DNA from: Mangrovitalea sediminis
Lineage (GTDB): Bacteria; Pseudomonadota; Gammaproteobacteria; Pseudomonadales; Oleiphilaceae
Reading direction: 5' to 3'
DNA length: 64,000 nucleotides
Assembly (NCBI RefSeq): GCF_002514725.1
Contig: NZ_NTLB01000001.1
Span: 434,001 to 498,000, forward strand
The notes under the pieces are model-generated. The model saw only the letters and a program-made list of their open reading frames with translations. It made no database searches and was not told the DNA's origin. Of the stretch, positions 41,885 to 51,190 are shown one piece after another. Position 1 is the stretch's first letter. Each line of letters begins with the position of its first letter. A program made the translations under genes and the position numbers.

Positions 41885-42657
41885 AACAGCCGCTGACCGC
41901 CTGCATCATCACATTGAACGAAGCCGAGCGCCTGAGTGCCTGTCTGGCATCCTTGGAATTCGTTGATGAGATCGTCATCGTGGATTCCGGCAGCACTGAC
42001 GACACCGTCGCTCTCGCGGAATCCCACGGTGCGCGCGTCATCCAGCAGCCCTGGCTGGGATATGGACGGCAGAAGCAGTTCGCGGTGGACCAGGCATCCC
42101 ATGACTGGGTGCTTTGCCTGGATGCGGACGAACGCCTGACACCGGAACTGGCACTGGAAATCCAGTCAGCGATGCAATCGCCCGATGCAGACGCCTATGA
42201 AATGCCGAGGTGTAACCTGTTCCTGGGCCGCTGGCTACGCCATGGCGAAGGCTATCCCGATCTCAGCTTGCGCCTGTTCCATCGGCAAAAAGCCCGCTGG
42301 AGCGAAGACCCCGTGCATGAGAAGGTGGTTTGCAGCGGTTCTGTGGGGCGGTTTAAGAATGACCTGAACCACCAATCCGCGGACCGGATTGAGCGTTACC
42401 TGCAAAAGCAGAACCGCTACACCAGCCTGCAGGCAGAGGCCCTTCATGCCCGAGACAAGAAACCGTCCGCATTTCGAATGCTTTCAAGCCCCGTCACACG
42501 TTTTTTCAAGTTTTACATCGTGAGACGGGGCTTTCTGGACGGCATCCCTGGACTGATCCATATCCTGATCGGCTGTATGAACAGTTTTTTTAAATATGCG
42601 AAGCTTTATGAGCTACACGCCTCCGACGCCTTTAAAGAACAGCGCAGGTCAGAATAA
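41881..42657 (+). CDS. Family 2 glycosyltransferase, LPS core (WaaE/KdtX-like)
   Basis: A 258-residue GT2 enzyme with the nucleotide site CIITLNEAERLSACLASLE, VDSGSTDDTV and a DxD motif in CLDADERLTPEL. The C-terminal helix region (RFFKFYIVRRGFLDGIPGLIHI) is typical of WaaE/KdtX enzymes that add glucose or a related sugar to heptose I. The exact sugar is unknown. Its last 52 bases overlap, tail to tail, the end of the minus-strand fusion gene. Confidence 0.87.
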   Translation: MKQPLTACIITLNEAERLSACLASLEFVDEIVIVDSGSTDDTVALAESHGARVIQQPWLGYGRQKQFAVDQASHDWVLCLDADERLTPELALEIQSAMQSPDADAYEMPRCNLFLGRWLRHGEGYPDLSLRLFHRQKARWSEDPVHEKVVCSGSVGRFKNDLNHQSADRIERYLQKQNRYTSLQAEALHARDKKPSAFRMLSSPVTRFFKFYIVRRGFLDGIPGLIHILIGCMNSFFKYAKLYELHASDAFKEQRRSE

Positions 42658-44951
42658 GCGGTCAAAACATCGTCGACCGTAATACAACCTGCATGGAGGC
42701 TATCTGGTTGCAACAATCGATGTGACACCCCCCAAGGGCACCATTGCCGAGCGTCGGAGTTCCCAAAAAAACAGACAATGGGTTTGTGTAGCGCGGCCGC
42801 TATATGCATTGCGCCGCCATCAGAACAGATATAACTCTCACAAAGCGATATTCCCGCCATCAGCTCTCTAAGGTTCTGAGTTGCGAAAGCAATCAGCGGC
42901 ACGTTGGAACAGGCGGCGGCAATCCGCGCAGCCATTTCATCATCGCCTGGATGCCGGGGATCATTCGATGACCCTGGCGCCCAAAACAATAGTACAGGCT
43001 TACTTTCTGCCTGCCATAACGCCCGGATAAGCCTGACGAATGCCTCTTCCGGCCAGCGGTTACTGTGTTTACGGGCACTGATGTGAACACCAATCGCACC
43101 ATGCGAAAGCGCCGCCAGAGAAACCCCGGCAGCTTCAACCACTTCTTCGGCACGACGACGTTCTTCCGGAGCGAGCACCACCAGCGTTTGCGGCGGTTTA
43201 CTCTCAATTCCCAGGGGCTTGAGCAACACGCTGCCATATTCGACCTCATGCATCGGCCCTAGAGGCCTGATATCGACAGCCAAGGTCAGGCCAGCTGATT
43301 TTTGCCGCTCTCTCTCGAAATAACCCAACACATCTCGAGCACCGATAAGACGGGCAAACCGGACGCCACGAGCGGCATAGCCACTACCCGGCAGTATGGC
43401 GAGGTCATAACGCTGAGCATACAACGTCATGAAAAGGCGACACTTTGCCCAATAGACGCCAAGCAGCTGCTGGCCCGGACGGCGATGTTTCCCTTTGGTA
43501 TATTCATACACGTGATCCAGGTCCGGGTTGTTATCAAGCACCGGCCGGTTGTAGCTGTTGACCAGTGCATCAATACGCGCCGTGGGAAACCGCTCGCGCA
43601 GCTGACGAATCATGGGCGTGGTACAAATCAGGTCGCCAATGTTATCCCGGCGAATCACGAGGATACGCTGAAGCGTCTGCAGGTCTGAGGAAACGCGTTC
43701 CCGCAGGTGATCGTGAATGCTTCTTAACCAAAGTCCGTTGAGCGCCCAGAAAAGCAATAGATTACGCCGCGTGTAGAAGTCATCCGTGATGTTCTTCATC
43801 AAATACGCGATCATCAACACCAATCCAGCAGCCGCATAGTGCCGAATAGCAGGGTTACGAAGATGACGCCAATATTGGCGCCATAGAAGCACCCACATCA
43901 GGGAAAAAGACACCAGTCCGATAATGCCAATCTCGCTAGCCTGGTTAAGAAAGATGTTATGTCCATGCCCCATGCTCAAGTAACCCCGAGCAGCCTCCGG
44001 TTGCGGAACAGGCGAATGCCTCAGGGCGATATAGCGCCCATAGCCATACCCAAGCCAAGGATGGACATCGACCAATCGTATCCAATAACTCCATATTTCC
44101 CAGCGCGGGTCCTTATCCACAACCGTTTCAACCTGACTGTCTACCGACGCTGTGGATGGGCCATGGTACTTGACGTACGCAAACACAAGACTCACCGAGA
44201 TCAGGGCAGCAGCAACCAGAGACAGACTCACCACTTGCCTGGCCCCCCACTGACGCTCTCTACCGCCCAAATGGATCAGAAAAAGCGCCAACAATGTGAC
44301 GGATGCCGCTGGCCAAAACATGCGATTCTTCGTCAGATAGCCACCATAAAAAATCAACAATACCCCAACGATCGCCCCGATCGTCTTACGCGGATCAAAC
44401 CCGTCACTTCCGTGAGAAGCCCAATAAAGAATGGGTAAGAGAAGAACAGCATAGGTACTGAAATCGCCGACGCCGGGGTTGTAATGCTGTATCGCGGAGC
44501 CAACGTATTGGCGCAAAGCCCCGGATTCCGCCATGAACACAAACGTAATCAGAACCAGGCCGACACCCAGGGCGGCCGTTACGATAGAACGGCTATTCGG
44601 CAAGCGGAAACAATAGAAAACAAAGAAAATGAGCGTCGGGATATAGACTTCACGCTTAAGCGCCGTCAACGTCGCCCCCGGCTCGAACGTCCAGGCAAGC
44701 GACGCCGTAGAGACCAGGATATATGCCGCGAAAATGCCCAGCAACGAAAGCGGTGGCCGAACTTTCTCAGCAGAAACAATACTCGTCAGCAACATCAGTA
44801 TTAGCGCACCGAACGTCAGTGCAGGCGCATTTGCTATGGGAATTGAGAAAAAAAACAACCATGCCCAAAATTGCTGAAATTTAGCGGTAATGTCTTTCAA
44901 AGCACCATCCAGTCCTGATACAACAAGAAATCGCCTCTTTGGAGACAACAA
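42606..44951 (-). CDS. Fused O-antigen ligase/polymerase-like and heptosyltransferase (GT9) protein
   Basis: A 781-residue two-domain protein. Residues 1-415 hold about ten hydrophobic helices with the Wzy_C/WaaL-type signature WLGYGYGRYI...GHGHNIFLNQASEIG around residues 299-345. Residues 428-781 form a complete GT9 heptosyltransferase, starting QRILVIRRDNIGDLICTTPM and including IGVHISARKHSNRWPEE and CSDGGAMHIAAALHKPIVCFFGNSD. There is no stop or frame break at the junction. The first in-frame start is a TTG, so the exact N-terminus is uncertain. Last gene of the minus-strand LPS operon; likely builds or ligates outer-core/O-antigen sugar. Fusion of these two families is not common to my knowledge. 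Confidence 0.85.
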   Translation of the reverse strand: MLSPKRRFLVVSGLDGALKDITAKFQQFWAWLFFFSIPIANAPALTFGALILMLLTSIVSAEKVRPPLSLLGIFAAYILVSTASLAWTFEPGATLTALKREVYIPTLIFFVFYCFRLPNSRSIVTAALGVGLVLITFVFMAESGALRQYVGSAIQHYNPGVGDFSTYAVLLLPILYWASHGSDGFDPRKTIGAIVGVLLIFYGGYLTKNRMFWPAASVTLLALFLIHLGGRERQWGARQVVSLSLVAAALISVSLVFAYVKYHGPSTASVDSQVETVVDKDPRWEIWSYWIRLVDVHPWLGYGYGRYIALRHSPVPQPEAARGYLSMGHGHNIFLNQASEIGIIGLVSFSLMWVLLWRQYWRHLRNPAIRHYAAAGLVLMIAYLMKNITDDFYTRRNLLLFWALNGLWLRSIHDHLRERVSSDLQTLQRILVIRRDNIGDLICTTPMIRQLRERFPTARIDALVNSYNRPVLDNNPDLDHVYEYTKGKHRRPGQQLLGVYWAKCRLFMTLYAQRYDLAILPGSGYAARGVRFARLIGARDVLGYFERERQKSAGLTLAVDIRPLGPMHEVEYGSVLLKPLGIESKPPQTLVVLAPEERRRAEEVVEAAGVSLAALSHGAIGVHISARKHSNRWPEEAFVRLIRALWQAESKPVLLFWAPGSSNDPRHPGDDEMAARIAAACSNVPLIAFATQNLRELMAGISLCESYICSDGGAMHIAAALHKPIVCFFGNSDARQWCPWGVSHRLLQPDSLHAGCITVDDVLTAYSDLRCSLKASEACSS

Positions 44952-45064
44952 TCCAAGACAGTATTTACGATGTCCAACACAGCCGCCAGCTCCAATAACG
45001 CCAAGGTAAAACCTGCGGAGTCAACGGAAAACGAGGCAACGTCATCAGGCCTCGTCAAGGGTAG

Positions 45065-46189
45065 TCAGGTACGCGAACCCAATACTCGGTGATACAACGA
45101 GGCAACATCGCCAACCATGCGTCGATCGCTGAATTCATCACAAACCCGGGCATAGGCGGCTTCAGACATACGATGCATTTCCTCCTGACGCGTCAGCGCG
45201 AACATCAGGGCATCAGCTAATGCGCTGGCGTCCGCCGACGGCACCAGTAATCCCAAGCGATCGCCGAGAACCTGACGCATACCACCAACGTCCGTCGCCA
45301 CAATAGGCTTTTTTGCCGCCATGGCGTCTAATAGCGCAAGAGACAAACCTTCCCACAGAGAGGGCATCACAAAAACATCCGCCGCCCGCAGGATATCACT
45401 CACATCCGAGCGTGTACCCATCAAACGCACCTGACTGGCAACCCCCAGGGCTTCAGCCTGAGCGGTCAACGATGCACGCTCTCGTCCCTCGCCAACGATA
45501 AGACAGACCGGCCGATACCCTTTTTGGGCCAGTTCAGGAAGCGCCGACAGCAGATATTTGTGACCTTTCTGCTCCTCCAAACGCCCAACCGCGACCAGAA
45601 CGGGTGTTCCGGCGTCAATGTCCAGTCTTTCGCGGGCTTCAGCCACAGACAAAATTGACTGCACGCGCTCGATACTGATGCCATTGGGGATAACCTGCAC
45701 CAGGGATTCCGGAACATGATCCCAGCGAACGACATCTCGCTTGATATCATCGGACACCGCTATCAGGGCAGCCGTTCGGCGCCCCCAATACCAGTTCAGC
45801 AGACGCCGATGCCATTTTGTCCGAACATAGGTATTGTGAATGGTGACGACGCTGGGTATACCGCACCGATAGGCAGCGATTCTTCCGTAGAGGTTCGCGT
45901 GGTAAAGATGGCTATGAACCAGGTCAATAGCCTCTTCGCGAATCAGCTGCGTCAGCGCCGGAACCACTTTTGAGTCCCAACCACCTGAACTCATGAGGTC
46001 CAGGGAAACCACCTTAACCCCTCGCTGGCGAACTTCTTCGGCTAGCTCCCCCTCCTGCATTATGCAGCAGACGACTGACTCAAATCGGGTGGGGTCGAGC
46101 AAGCTGACCGTGTTCAAGATAACCCGCTCAGCCCCCCCTACCGGCAGCGTGGTAATAACGTGCAGCACGCGAGCAGGCTTATCACTCAT
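45065..46189 (-). CDS. Family 4 glycosyltransferase
   Basis: GT-B glycosyltransferase, 374 residues from the ATG at 46189, which overlaps the upstream GT9 gene by 8 bases; a longer frame upstream is within that gene. N-terminal VLHVITTLPVGGAERVILN is the GT4 acceptor loop; the donor site is LVAVGRLEEQKGHKYLLSAL and FVMPSLWEGLSLALLDAMA (EX7E). Probably an outer-core or O-antigen sugar transferase; specificity unknown. Confidence 0.88.
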   Translation of the reverse strand: MSDKPARVLHVITTLPVGGAERVILNTVSLLDPTRFESVVCCIMQEGELAEEVRQRGVKVVSLDLMSSGGWDSKVVPALTQLIREEAIDLVHSHLYHANLYGRIAAYRCGIPSVVTIHNTYVRTKWHRRLLNWYWGRRTAALIAVSDDIKRDVVRWDHVPESLVQVIPNGISIERVQSILSVAEARERLDIDAGTPVLVAVGRLEEQKGHKYLLSALPELAQKGYRPVCLIVGEGRERASLTAQAEALGVASQVRLMGTRSDVSDILRAADVFVMPSLWEGLSLALLDAMAAKKPIVATDVGGMRQVLGDRLGLLVPSADASALADALMFALTRQEEMHRMSEAAYARVCDEFSDRRMVGDVASLYHRVLGSRT

Positions 46190-47198
46190 CACGTGTCCCC
46201 AAACGGACGACCACCTGACGGTACACGTCCTCGACGGATATATCAGCCATACTCGACGTAATGCTGCACTGCGCATCGGAATCGGGATGATCGATCGCAG
46301 ACAACGCCTTGTGCCCCTGTGGCGCCAGCACCCACGCGCGATGGAGACAATGGTAGAGCACAATCAGAGGGACACTTTTCAGCGCACCGGCAATATGAGA
46401 AGGCCCTGTATCACAACCGATATATAAGTCGAGCTGACTCATAATCGCGGCACTTTGCCGCAGGCTTAGCTTGCCCGCCAGGACCGCCACACGGCTGTCG
46501 AACTGCTGACGAAAAGCTTCCAGCTTCTCTGGAGAGTGATTACCGCCGAGAAGCACAAAACTCGCTCCCGGATAATCAACGAGAATACGCGTACAAAGCG
46601 ACTGAAAACTCTCAAGGGGCCAGTCCCGATAGGGTTTCGTCGGAAAGCTCTCCAACATGAGGCCAATCAGAGGGTTCGGTTTTTGAGGCCAATACGAAGC
46701 AATGGTCTGCTTCGCCTGTTCAGCCTCGTCCGGCGTCACCGCATAATCCAGGGCACCGCCGGCATCCGGGATGCCCAAACCTTGACACGGAAGTGCGTTC
46801 AGCATGTCTACCGCACTCACACTGTCGTTTGGGGGTTTGGGAACCGTCTTTGTAACACGGCGGTTCAAATCCGCATCCTGCTGCTCCCAGCTCACGACCT
46901 GATCGGCGACGCGCAAGGCATAGCGAACCAGAGCTTCATCGAAGCCAAACACCACGGCAAGATCCCAGCGGCGACGCCGAAACCGGTCCCGCCAGGGCGC
47001 CGTTTTCTTTGTAATACCTTCCACGGCATGAACATAGGGCAGGTTGTCCATCACCTCAACACGCTTGGGATGCCCCATCACCGTGATACGCGCCTCAGGC
47101 CAAGCCTCAGCGATAGCTCGGACTGCGGGCGTTGCCAGCAACGTATCACCAATGCGAGTCACATTGATGATCAGGATATTTTGAAAGTGCATCGGCAT
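46182..47198 (-). CDS. Heptosyltransferase family (GT9) protein
   Basis: GT9 enzyme of about 338 residues. ILIINVTRIGDTLLATPAVRAI opens the fold; the donor half has MLESFPTKPYRDWPLESFQSL, LLGGNHSPEKLE and YIGCDTGPSHIAGALKSVPLIVLY. Two in-frame ATGs (47198, 47192) and an upstream TTG are possible starts; none has a strong ribosome site. The third heptosyltransferase-like gene of the cluster in addition to waaF and waaC, with waaQ and the fusion domain as further copies. Confidence 0.85.
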   Translation of the reverse strand: MPMHFQNILIINVTRIGDTLLATPAVRAIAEAWPEARITVMGHPKRVEVMDNLPYVHAVEGITKKTAPWRDRFRRRRWDLAVVFGFDEALVRYALRVADQVVSWEQQDADLNRRVTKTVPKPPNDSVSAVDMLNALPCQGLGIPDAGGALDYAVTPDEAEQAKQTIASYWPQKPNPLIGLMLESFPTKPYRDWPLESFQSLCTRILVDYPGASFVLLGGNHSPEKLEAFRQQFDSRVAVLAGKLSLRQSAAIMSQLDLYIGCDTGPSHIAGALKSVPLIVLYHCLHRAWVLAPQGHKALSAIDHPDSDAQCSITSSMADISVEDVYRQVVVRLGTRDE

Positions 47199-47249
47199 AG
47201 TGATTTGAAATAATTTCCGCAAATGATAGGGGCAGAAGAAAACACCAAA

Positions 47250-48389
47250 TTATGCCTCTGAATGACGGCGTCGACAGACACTCTCAAAGATCTGCTCCAT
47301 TCGCTCAAGCATGCCGTTCAAGGTATAGCCGTTCGTCACGAGTTGGTAACCGGCACTGGCCAGCTGGCGACCAAGTTCTGGCGCATCCAGAATCCGAGCG
47401 ATGGTCTCACTGAGAGCGCCGGCATCCTGGGGCGTCGTCATCAACCCCGTTTGTCCATCCTTGATGATTTCATCGACACTGCCCACTGGCGTACTGACCA
47501 CAGGCAACTGACAGAACATCGCCTGCATAATACTTTGTGGCACCCCCTCGTTCGCGTATGAGGGTAATACAAAGAGGTCCATGGCCCTCAACCAGTCCGC
47601 CACATTCTCCTGATTTCCAGCCCAAACCACCTGATCACTCAAACCGAATGTCTCGACCGCCTTCTCCACGTTATGGCGATTGGGGCCATCACCGACCATC
47701 AACAACAGCAAGTCCGGTCTATTCAACCTGGCAATGGCCTCCACCAGGTAAACGTGGCCCTTCCAACTACGAATCGTCGCCACAATGCCGATGATGGTCT
47801 TGTCAGCAGGCAATCCCAATTGCTGGCGCGCCAAGCTACTGTCTCCAGGCGCAAAGGCTTGCGGGTCAATACCCGTCGGCACCGACAAAATACGCTCTGC
47901 AGGAAACCGGTTATCCCGAATCAATGTTTCCCGCAACCGCTCACCCGTCGTCACAATGAAGTCGGTTCCGCGAGTGTACAGCCAACGCGTCGTCCGGTTA
48001 TTGGAGACCGGCGGCGAAATATGGCGGGTACGGACGATCGCCGGCGGCGCCTTTAGCCCGATGCGTGCCAGTGCGGAGAGCCAGCTGTCGGTAGAACTGT
48101 GCGTATTGATAACGTCGACATTTTGCGTTTTCAGCCACCGACGCAGCACAAACAAACCTGTCAGGCTCTTACGCCCTATCGGTAATGCCACTGCCGGCAA
48201 ACCGCGCTTTTGCGCTTCCCGGTAAATGGGGGCTTGTTCTGGACAGACCAGCGTGACCCGGTGCCCCCGGGCCTGCATTCCGACCGCCTCGGTCAGGATA
48301 CGAATCTCCTGCCCTCCCCAACCGCACGAAGCTTCTGTATGAACAACATGCATGGGCTTCACCGGCTGAGACTTTGTGGTTTCATTCAC
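47250..48389 (-). CDS. Family 4 glycosyltransferase
   Basis: GT4 enzyme, 379 residues. VVHTEASCGWGGQEIRILTEA is the GGxE-type N-terminal motif; the donor half has GIVATIRSWKGHVYLVEAI, LMVGDGPNRHNVEKAV and FVLPSYANEGVPQSIMQAM (EX7-type). The GTG start overlaps the stop of the waaG-like gene by 4 bases (GTGA). Specificity not known. Confidence 0.88.
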   Translation of the reverse strand: MNETTKSQPVKPMHVVHTEASCGWGGQEIRILTEAVGMQARGHRVTLVCPEQAPIYREAQKRGLPAVALPIGRKSLTGLFVLRRWLKTQNVDVINTHSSTDSWLSALARIGLKAPPAIVRTRHISPPVSNNRTTRWLYTRGTDFIVTTGERLRETLIRDNRFPAERILSVPTGIDPQAFAPGDSSLARQQLGLPADKTIIGIVATIRSWKGHVYLVEAIARLNRPDLLLLMVGDGPNRHNVEKAVETFGLSDQVVWAGNQENVADWLRAMDLFVLPSYANEGVPQSIMQAMFCQLPVVSTPVGSVDEIIKDGQTGLMTTPQDAGALSETIARILDAPELGRQLASAGYQLVTNGYTLNGMLERMEQIFESVCRRRHSEA

Positions 48390-49540
48390 GACGTTATACC
48401 TAGAAGATTACGATAAAGCTGAATAAGTTGTTGCGCCATAGCGCTGATATCCAGCGTCATGACACTGCTGCGGGCAACATCACCCATCACCCGGGCTCGC
48501 TCCTGGTCGGCCAGCACGACGACAGCGCCAGAGAGACTTGGGATATCCAACGCATCTGCGACCATGCCGTTCTTTCCCTCCTGAACGTATTCAGCACCGC
48601 CGCACTTGTTCGATGTAATGACAGGAAGACCGCAGGCCATTGCCTCCAAAACCACATTGGGGAATGGATCATAAAGGGTAGGAAACAGGAATGCGTCCGC
48701 AGCACCATAAAAGGGTCGAACGTCCTGCTGAACGCCCAAAAAGTGGACTTGCTTCTGTATTCCTAGCCGACGGGCCAGGCGCTCATAACGAGGTTGGTGC
48801 TTGTCCTTTCCCACCACCCACAAATGCACGCCCTTATTCGCACCCGCAACGGCCCGGATGGCGGAAGCCAGACCTTTTCGCTCAAAACCCGAACCGACAA
48901 AAAGCATGACCGGCGTTGTCTCATCCGCACCGTGCTTACGACGCATGACCTCACGCTGCGACCGGCAATCCGGATGAAAACGCGCCAGGTCGACACCATT
49001 ATAGATGACATGAATGCGCTCAGAAGGGATTTGAAAGTTCTGCAGAATTTCGTCGCGCACCATTTGCGAGTTGCAGATAACTGCCTTCAGCTCCGGGTTT
49101 TCGAAAACCGCCCGCTCCGCCTTCAAAACGTAGCGATGAAACCCGCTTCGAGACTGTAACCAGTTCTTCAACGCCCCCTGCACCCGGCTCCGCTGGCGCA
49201 ACCACTCCCGATGAACACCGTCACCTGCCCGGTAAATATCGCCACAGGGAACCCGCTCGTGGGACTGGACCAAATCAAACTCATGCTCCTTCAGCAGCGC
49301 GCAGACCGCCTCTGAAAACCCCTGTTCCCGGGCGACACGGCCCTTGTAGGACGGATTGCACAAGAGCGTCTGGAAACTGCCGGTGCCGGACCATTCCCGG
49401 GCAATCACGGTCAATTCGATGTTCTGCTCGGACAAGGCTTCCATCGCACGGGAAACAAAACGCTCGGCACCACCATCGGGACGATAGGACTGGCGGATAA
49501 TCGCAACCCGCAAGGGCTTATCCCCCGCCGACGGCATCAC
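48386..49540 (-). CDS. WaaG-like LPS core glucosyltransferase (GT4)
   Basis: GT4 enzyme of 384 residues resembling E. coli WaaG, which adds the first outer-core glucose to heptose II. Features: RVAIIRQSYRPDGGAERFVSRAME, IYNGVDLARFHPD, FVGSGFERKGLASAIRAVA (phosphate-binding RKG), LWVVGKDKHQPRYERLA and FLFPTLYDPFPNVVLEAMACGLPV. Start codon overlaps the waaQ-like stop by 4 bases. WaaG identity is inferred from motifs and neighbours. Confidence 0.87.
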   Translation of the reverse strand: MMPSAGDKPLRVAIIRQSYRPDGGAERFVSRAMEALSEQNIELTVIAREWSGTGSFQTLLCNPSYKGRVAREQGFSEAVCALLKEHEFDLVQSHERVPCGDIYRAGDGVHREWLRQRSRVQGALKNWLQSRSGFHRYVLKAERAVFENPELKAVICNSQMVRDEILQNFQIPSERIHVIYNGVDLARFHPDCRSQREVMRRKHGADETTPVMLFVGSGFERKGLASAIRAVAGANKGVHLWVVGKDKHQPRYERLARRLGIQKQVHFLGVQQDVRPFYGAADAFLFPTLYDPFPNVVLEAMACGLPVITSNKCGGAEYVQEGKNGMVADALDIPSLSGAVVVLADQERARVMGDVARSSVMTLDISAMAQQLIQLYRNLLGITS

Positions 49541-50634
49541 GCCGACGCCCCGCTGGCACAGGCCCGCTCAATCGCATCCAGCACCCGCTCAACAGGAATC
49601 TGCCAAAGACATTCGCTGACCTTGCCACTGCCGCAACCGTCCTTACCGCAAGGGCGGCAGCTGAAAGGCTCGGTCAGCACCTCGGCCTTTTCGTTCCAGG
49701 GCCCCCACTCGGTCTCTCCACTGGGGCCAAACAGGGCCACCGATGGCGTATCTACTGCCGCAGCGATATGCATCGGCACCGAGTCCATGCCCATAAAGCA
49801 ACGGGCATTACGAGTGACGGCAACCAACTGTTTCAGGCTCAACTTACCGGCCAGGTTGATCGGTTGCTGCGGAAGATCGCGCAGGATTTCTTCGACCATG
49901 GCAAGCTCCGCGCCATCGGGTGCTGCCGTGACAACGACATGGTGACCACGTACCAGAAGTTGCCGGATCAACTGGCTGAACTTGGCGGGATCCCAGCTCT
50001 TGAACAGCCAGCGGGAGGTGGGATGCAGATGAATATAGCGACCCGGCGCCGTGCCGTTTGCCGTCAACAGCTGGGCAACCTCGGCGTCGGTTTCAGGACT
50101 GGTCGCGATGACCAGTTTGCGGGTTTCCGCCGGCGAATGCAGACCGATACGGCGCAGAGCGTCGAGATGAACCTCGACCATGTGACGCCGCGGGACAATC
50201 GGGTACTGGTGCGTAAATGTCTTGCGCCACCATTTACTCTGACGGGACGCATAGCTCCCGGCCACCGCAAAACGTGGCCCGATCAGCCGGGTCAGCAGCA
50301 ATCCCCGCCAGTGTTCCGTCAAGTGAATCACGAGGTCGTAACGGCGCTGTTTCAGCTGACGGATCAGCCCCACCTCAGCCCGCAACTGCTCACGCAACCC
50401 CAGTTTTTTCCAGTTGCGGTCAATCAGGTGCAGTTGGGCCATATCCGGATGCAGGCTGAGCATTTCCCCGGTGTCCTTGTACACCAGGCCGTCAACCTCC
50501 AGATGGGGATACTGATGCTTGAGCACACGGAACAGGTGGGAGGTCAGCAGGACATCTCCATGATGCCGCAGCTTAATGATCAACACCCGGCTGATCTGCG
50601 AAAAATCCACGGCATCCTTGAGGTAGTTGATCAT
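49537..50634 (-). CDS. waaQ: Lipopolysaccharide heptosyltransferase III (WaaQ-like)
   Basis: GT9 enzyme, 365 residues; WaaQ adds the branch heptose to heptose II. RVLIIKLRHHGDVLLTSHLFRVL is the WaaQ-type N-terminal motif; HLHPTSRWLFKSWDPAKFSQLI, MGMDSVPMHIAAAVDTPSVALFGPSGETEWGPW and a Cys-rich C-terminus (CRPCGKDGCGSGKVSECLW) complete it. First gene of the six-gene minus-strand LPS operon, directly ahead of the waaG-like gene, as in enterobacterial core loci. No waaP/waaY kinase gene is visible nearby. Confidence 0.9.
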   Translation of the reverse strand: MINYLKDAVDFSQISRVLIIKLRHHGDVLLTSHLFRVLKHQYPHLEVDGLVYKDTGEMLSLHPDMAQLHLIDRNWKKLGLREQLRAEVGLIRQLKQRRYDLVIHLTEHWRGLLLTRLIGPRFAVAGSYASRQSKWWRKTFTHQYPIVPRRHMVEVHLDALRRIGLHSPAETRKLVIATSPETDAEVAQLLTANGTAPGRYIHLHPTSRWLFKSWDPAKFSQLIRQLLVRGHHVVVTAAPDGAELAMVEEILRDLPQQPINLAGKLSLKQLVAVTRNARCFMGMDSVPMHIAAAVDTPSVALFGPSGETEWGPWNEKAEVLTEPFSCRPCGKDGCGSGKVSECLWQIPVERVLDAIERACASGASA

Positions 50635-51190
50635 CGTATATAGTCTCGGTCACGTCACGTCTGGCATTTTTCGTTGTCGCCACACGCTGAATCAAACTGA
50701 ATCAAGCCGCAGATCGAACAGTCCCAAGCTGCAGATCGAACCGAGAGATCCGACAATCACTTTAGACCTATTCAGACAAACGTCCTGGCATAAACCACGC
50801 CAACCGATTACGGTCACTTTAACGACAGTTTCCAGGAAACAAGACAAACATCACTCCTGTTTCCCCGTCGGGGAAATGCGCCCAACAGCCACAAAGCCGC
50901 CATTTTAGAAGCCCGCCGGAGCAGAGTCCATAAAACCACCTGACCGCAGATCAATTGGCCTGCAGAAAAGAAGGTTAGCATTACAAAAGGGCGCAAAAGC
51001 TAACGAATAGCCGCGGGCCCCTGCTCTCAACCTCTACCGATAAAACGCCCAAGCCTGCCATCAATAACACCACTTCCGTCTGACAGGGGCATCTGCCTAT
51101 ACTGGCCCTTCACCACACAGGCGTCACACTACTTCCGTGAACGCCGTCTCACAAAAGCATAGAACCCACGTCACCGACAGGGAGGGGGAT
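50635..51190. other. Divergent intergenic region between waaQ and wax synthase
   Basis: 556 bases without a convincing gene; it should hold promoters for both directions. The only repeat noticed is a tandem pair CAAGCyGCAGATCGAAC at 50703-50719 and 50725-50741 (22-base period). Confidence 0.45.
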
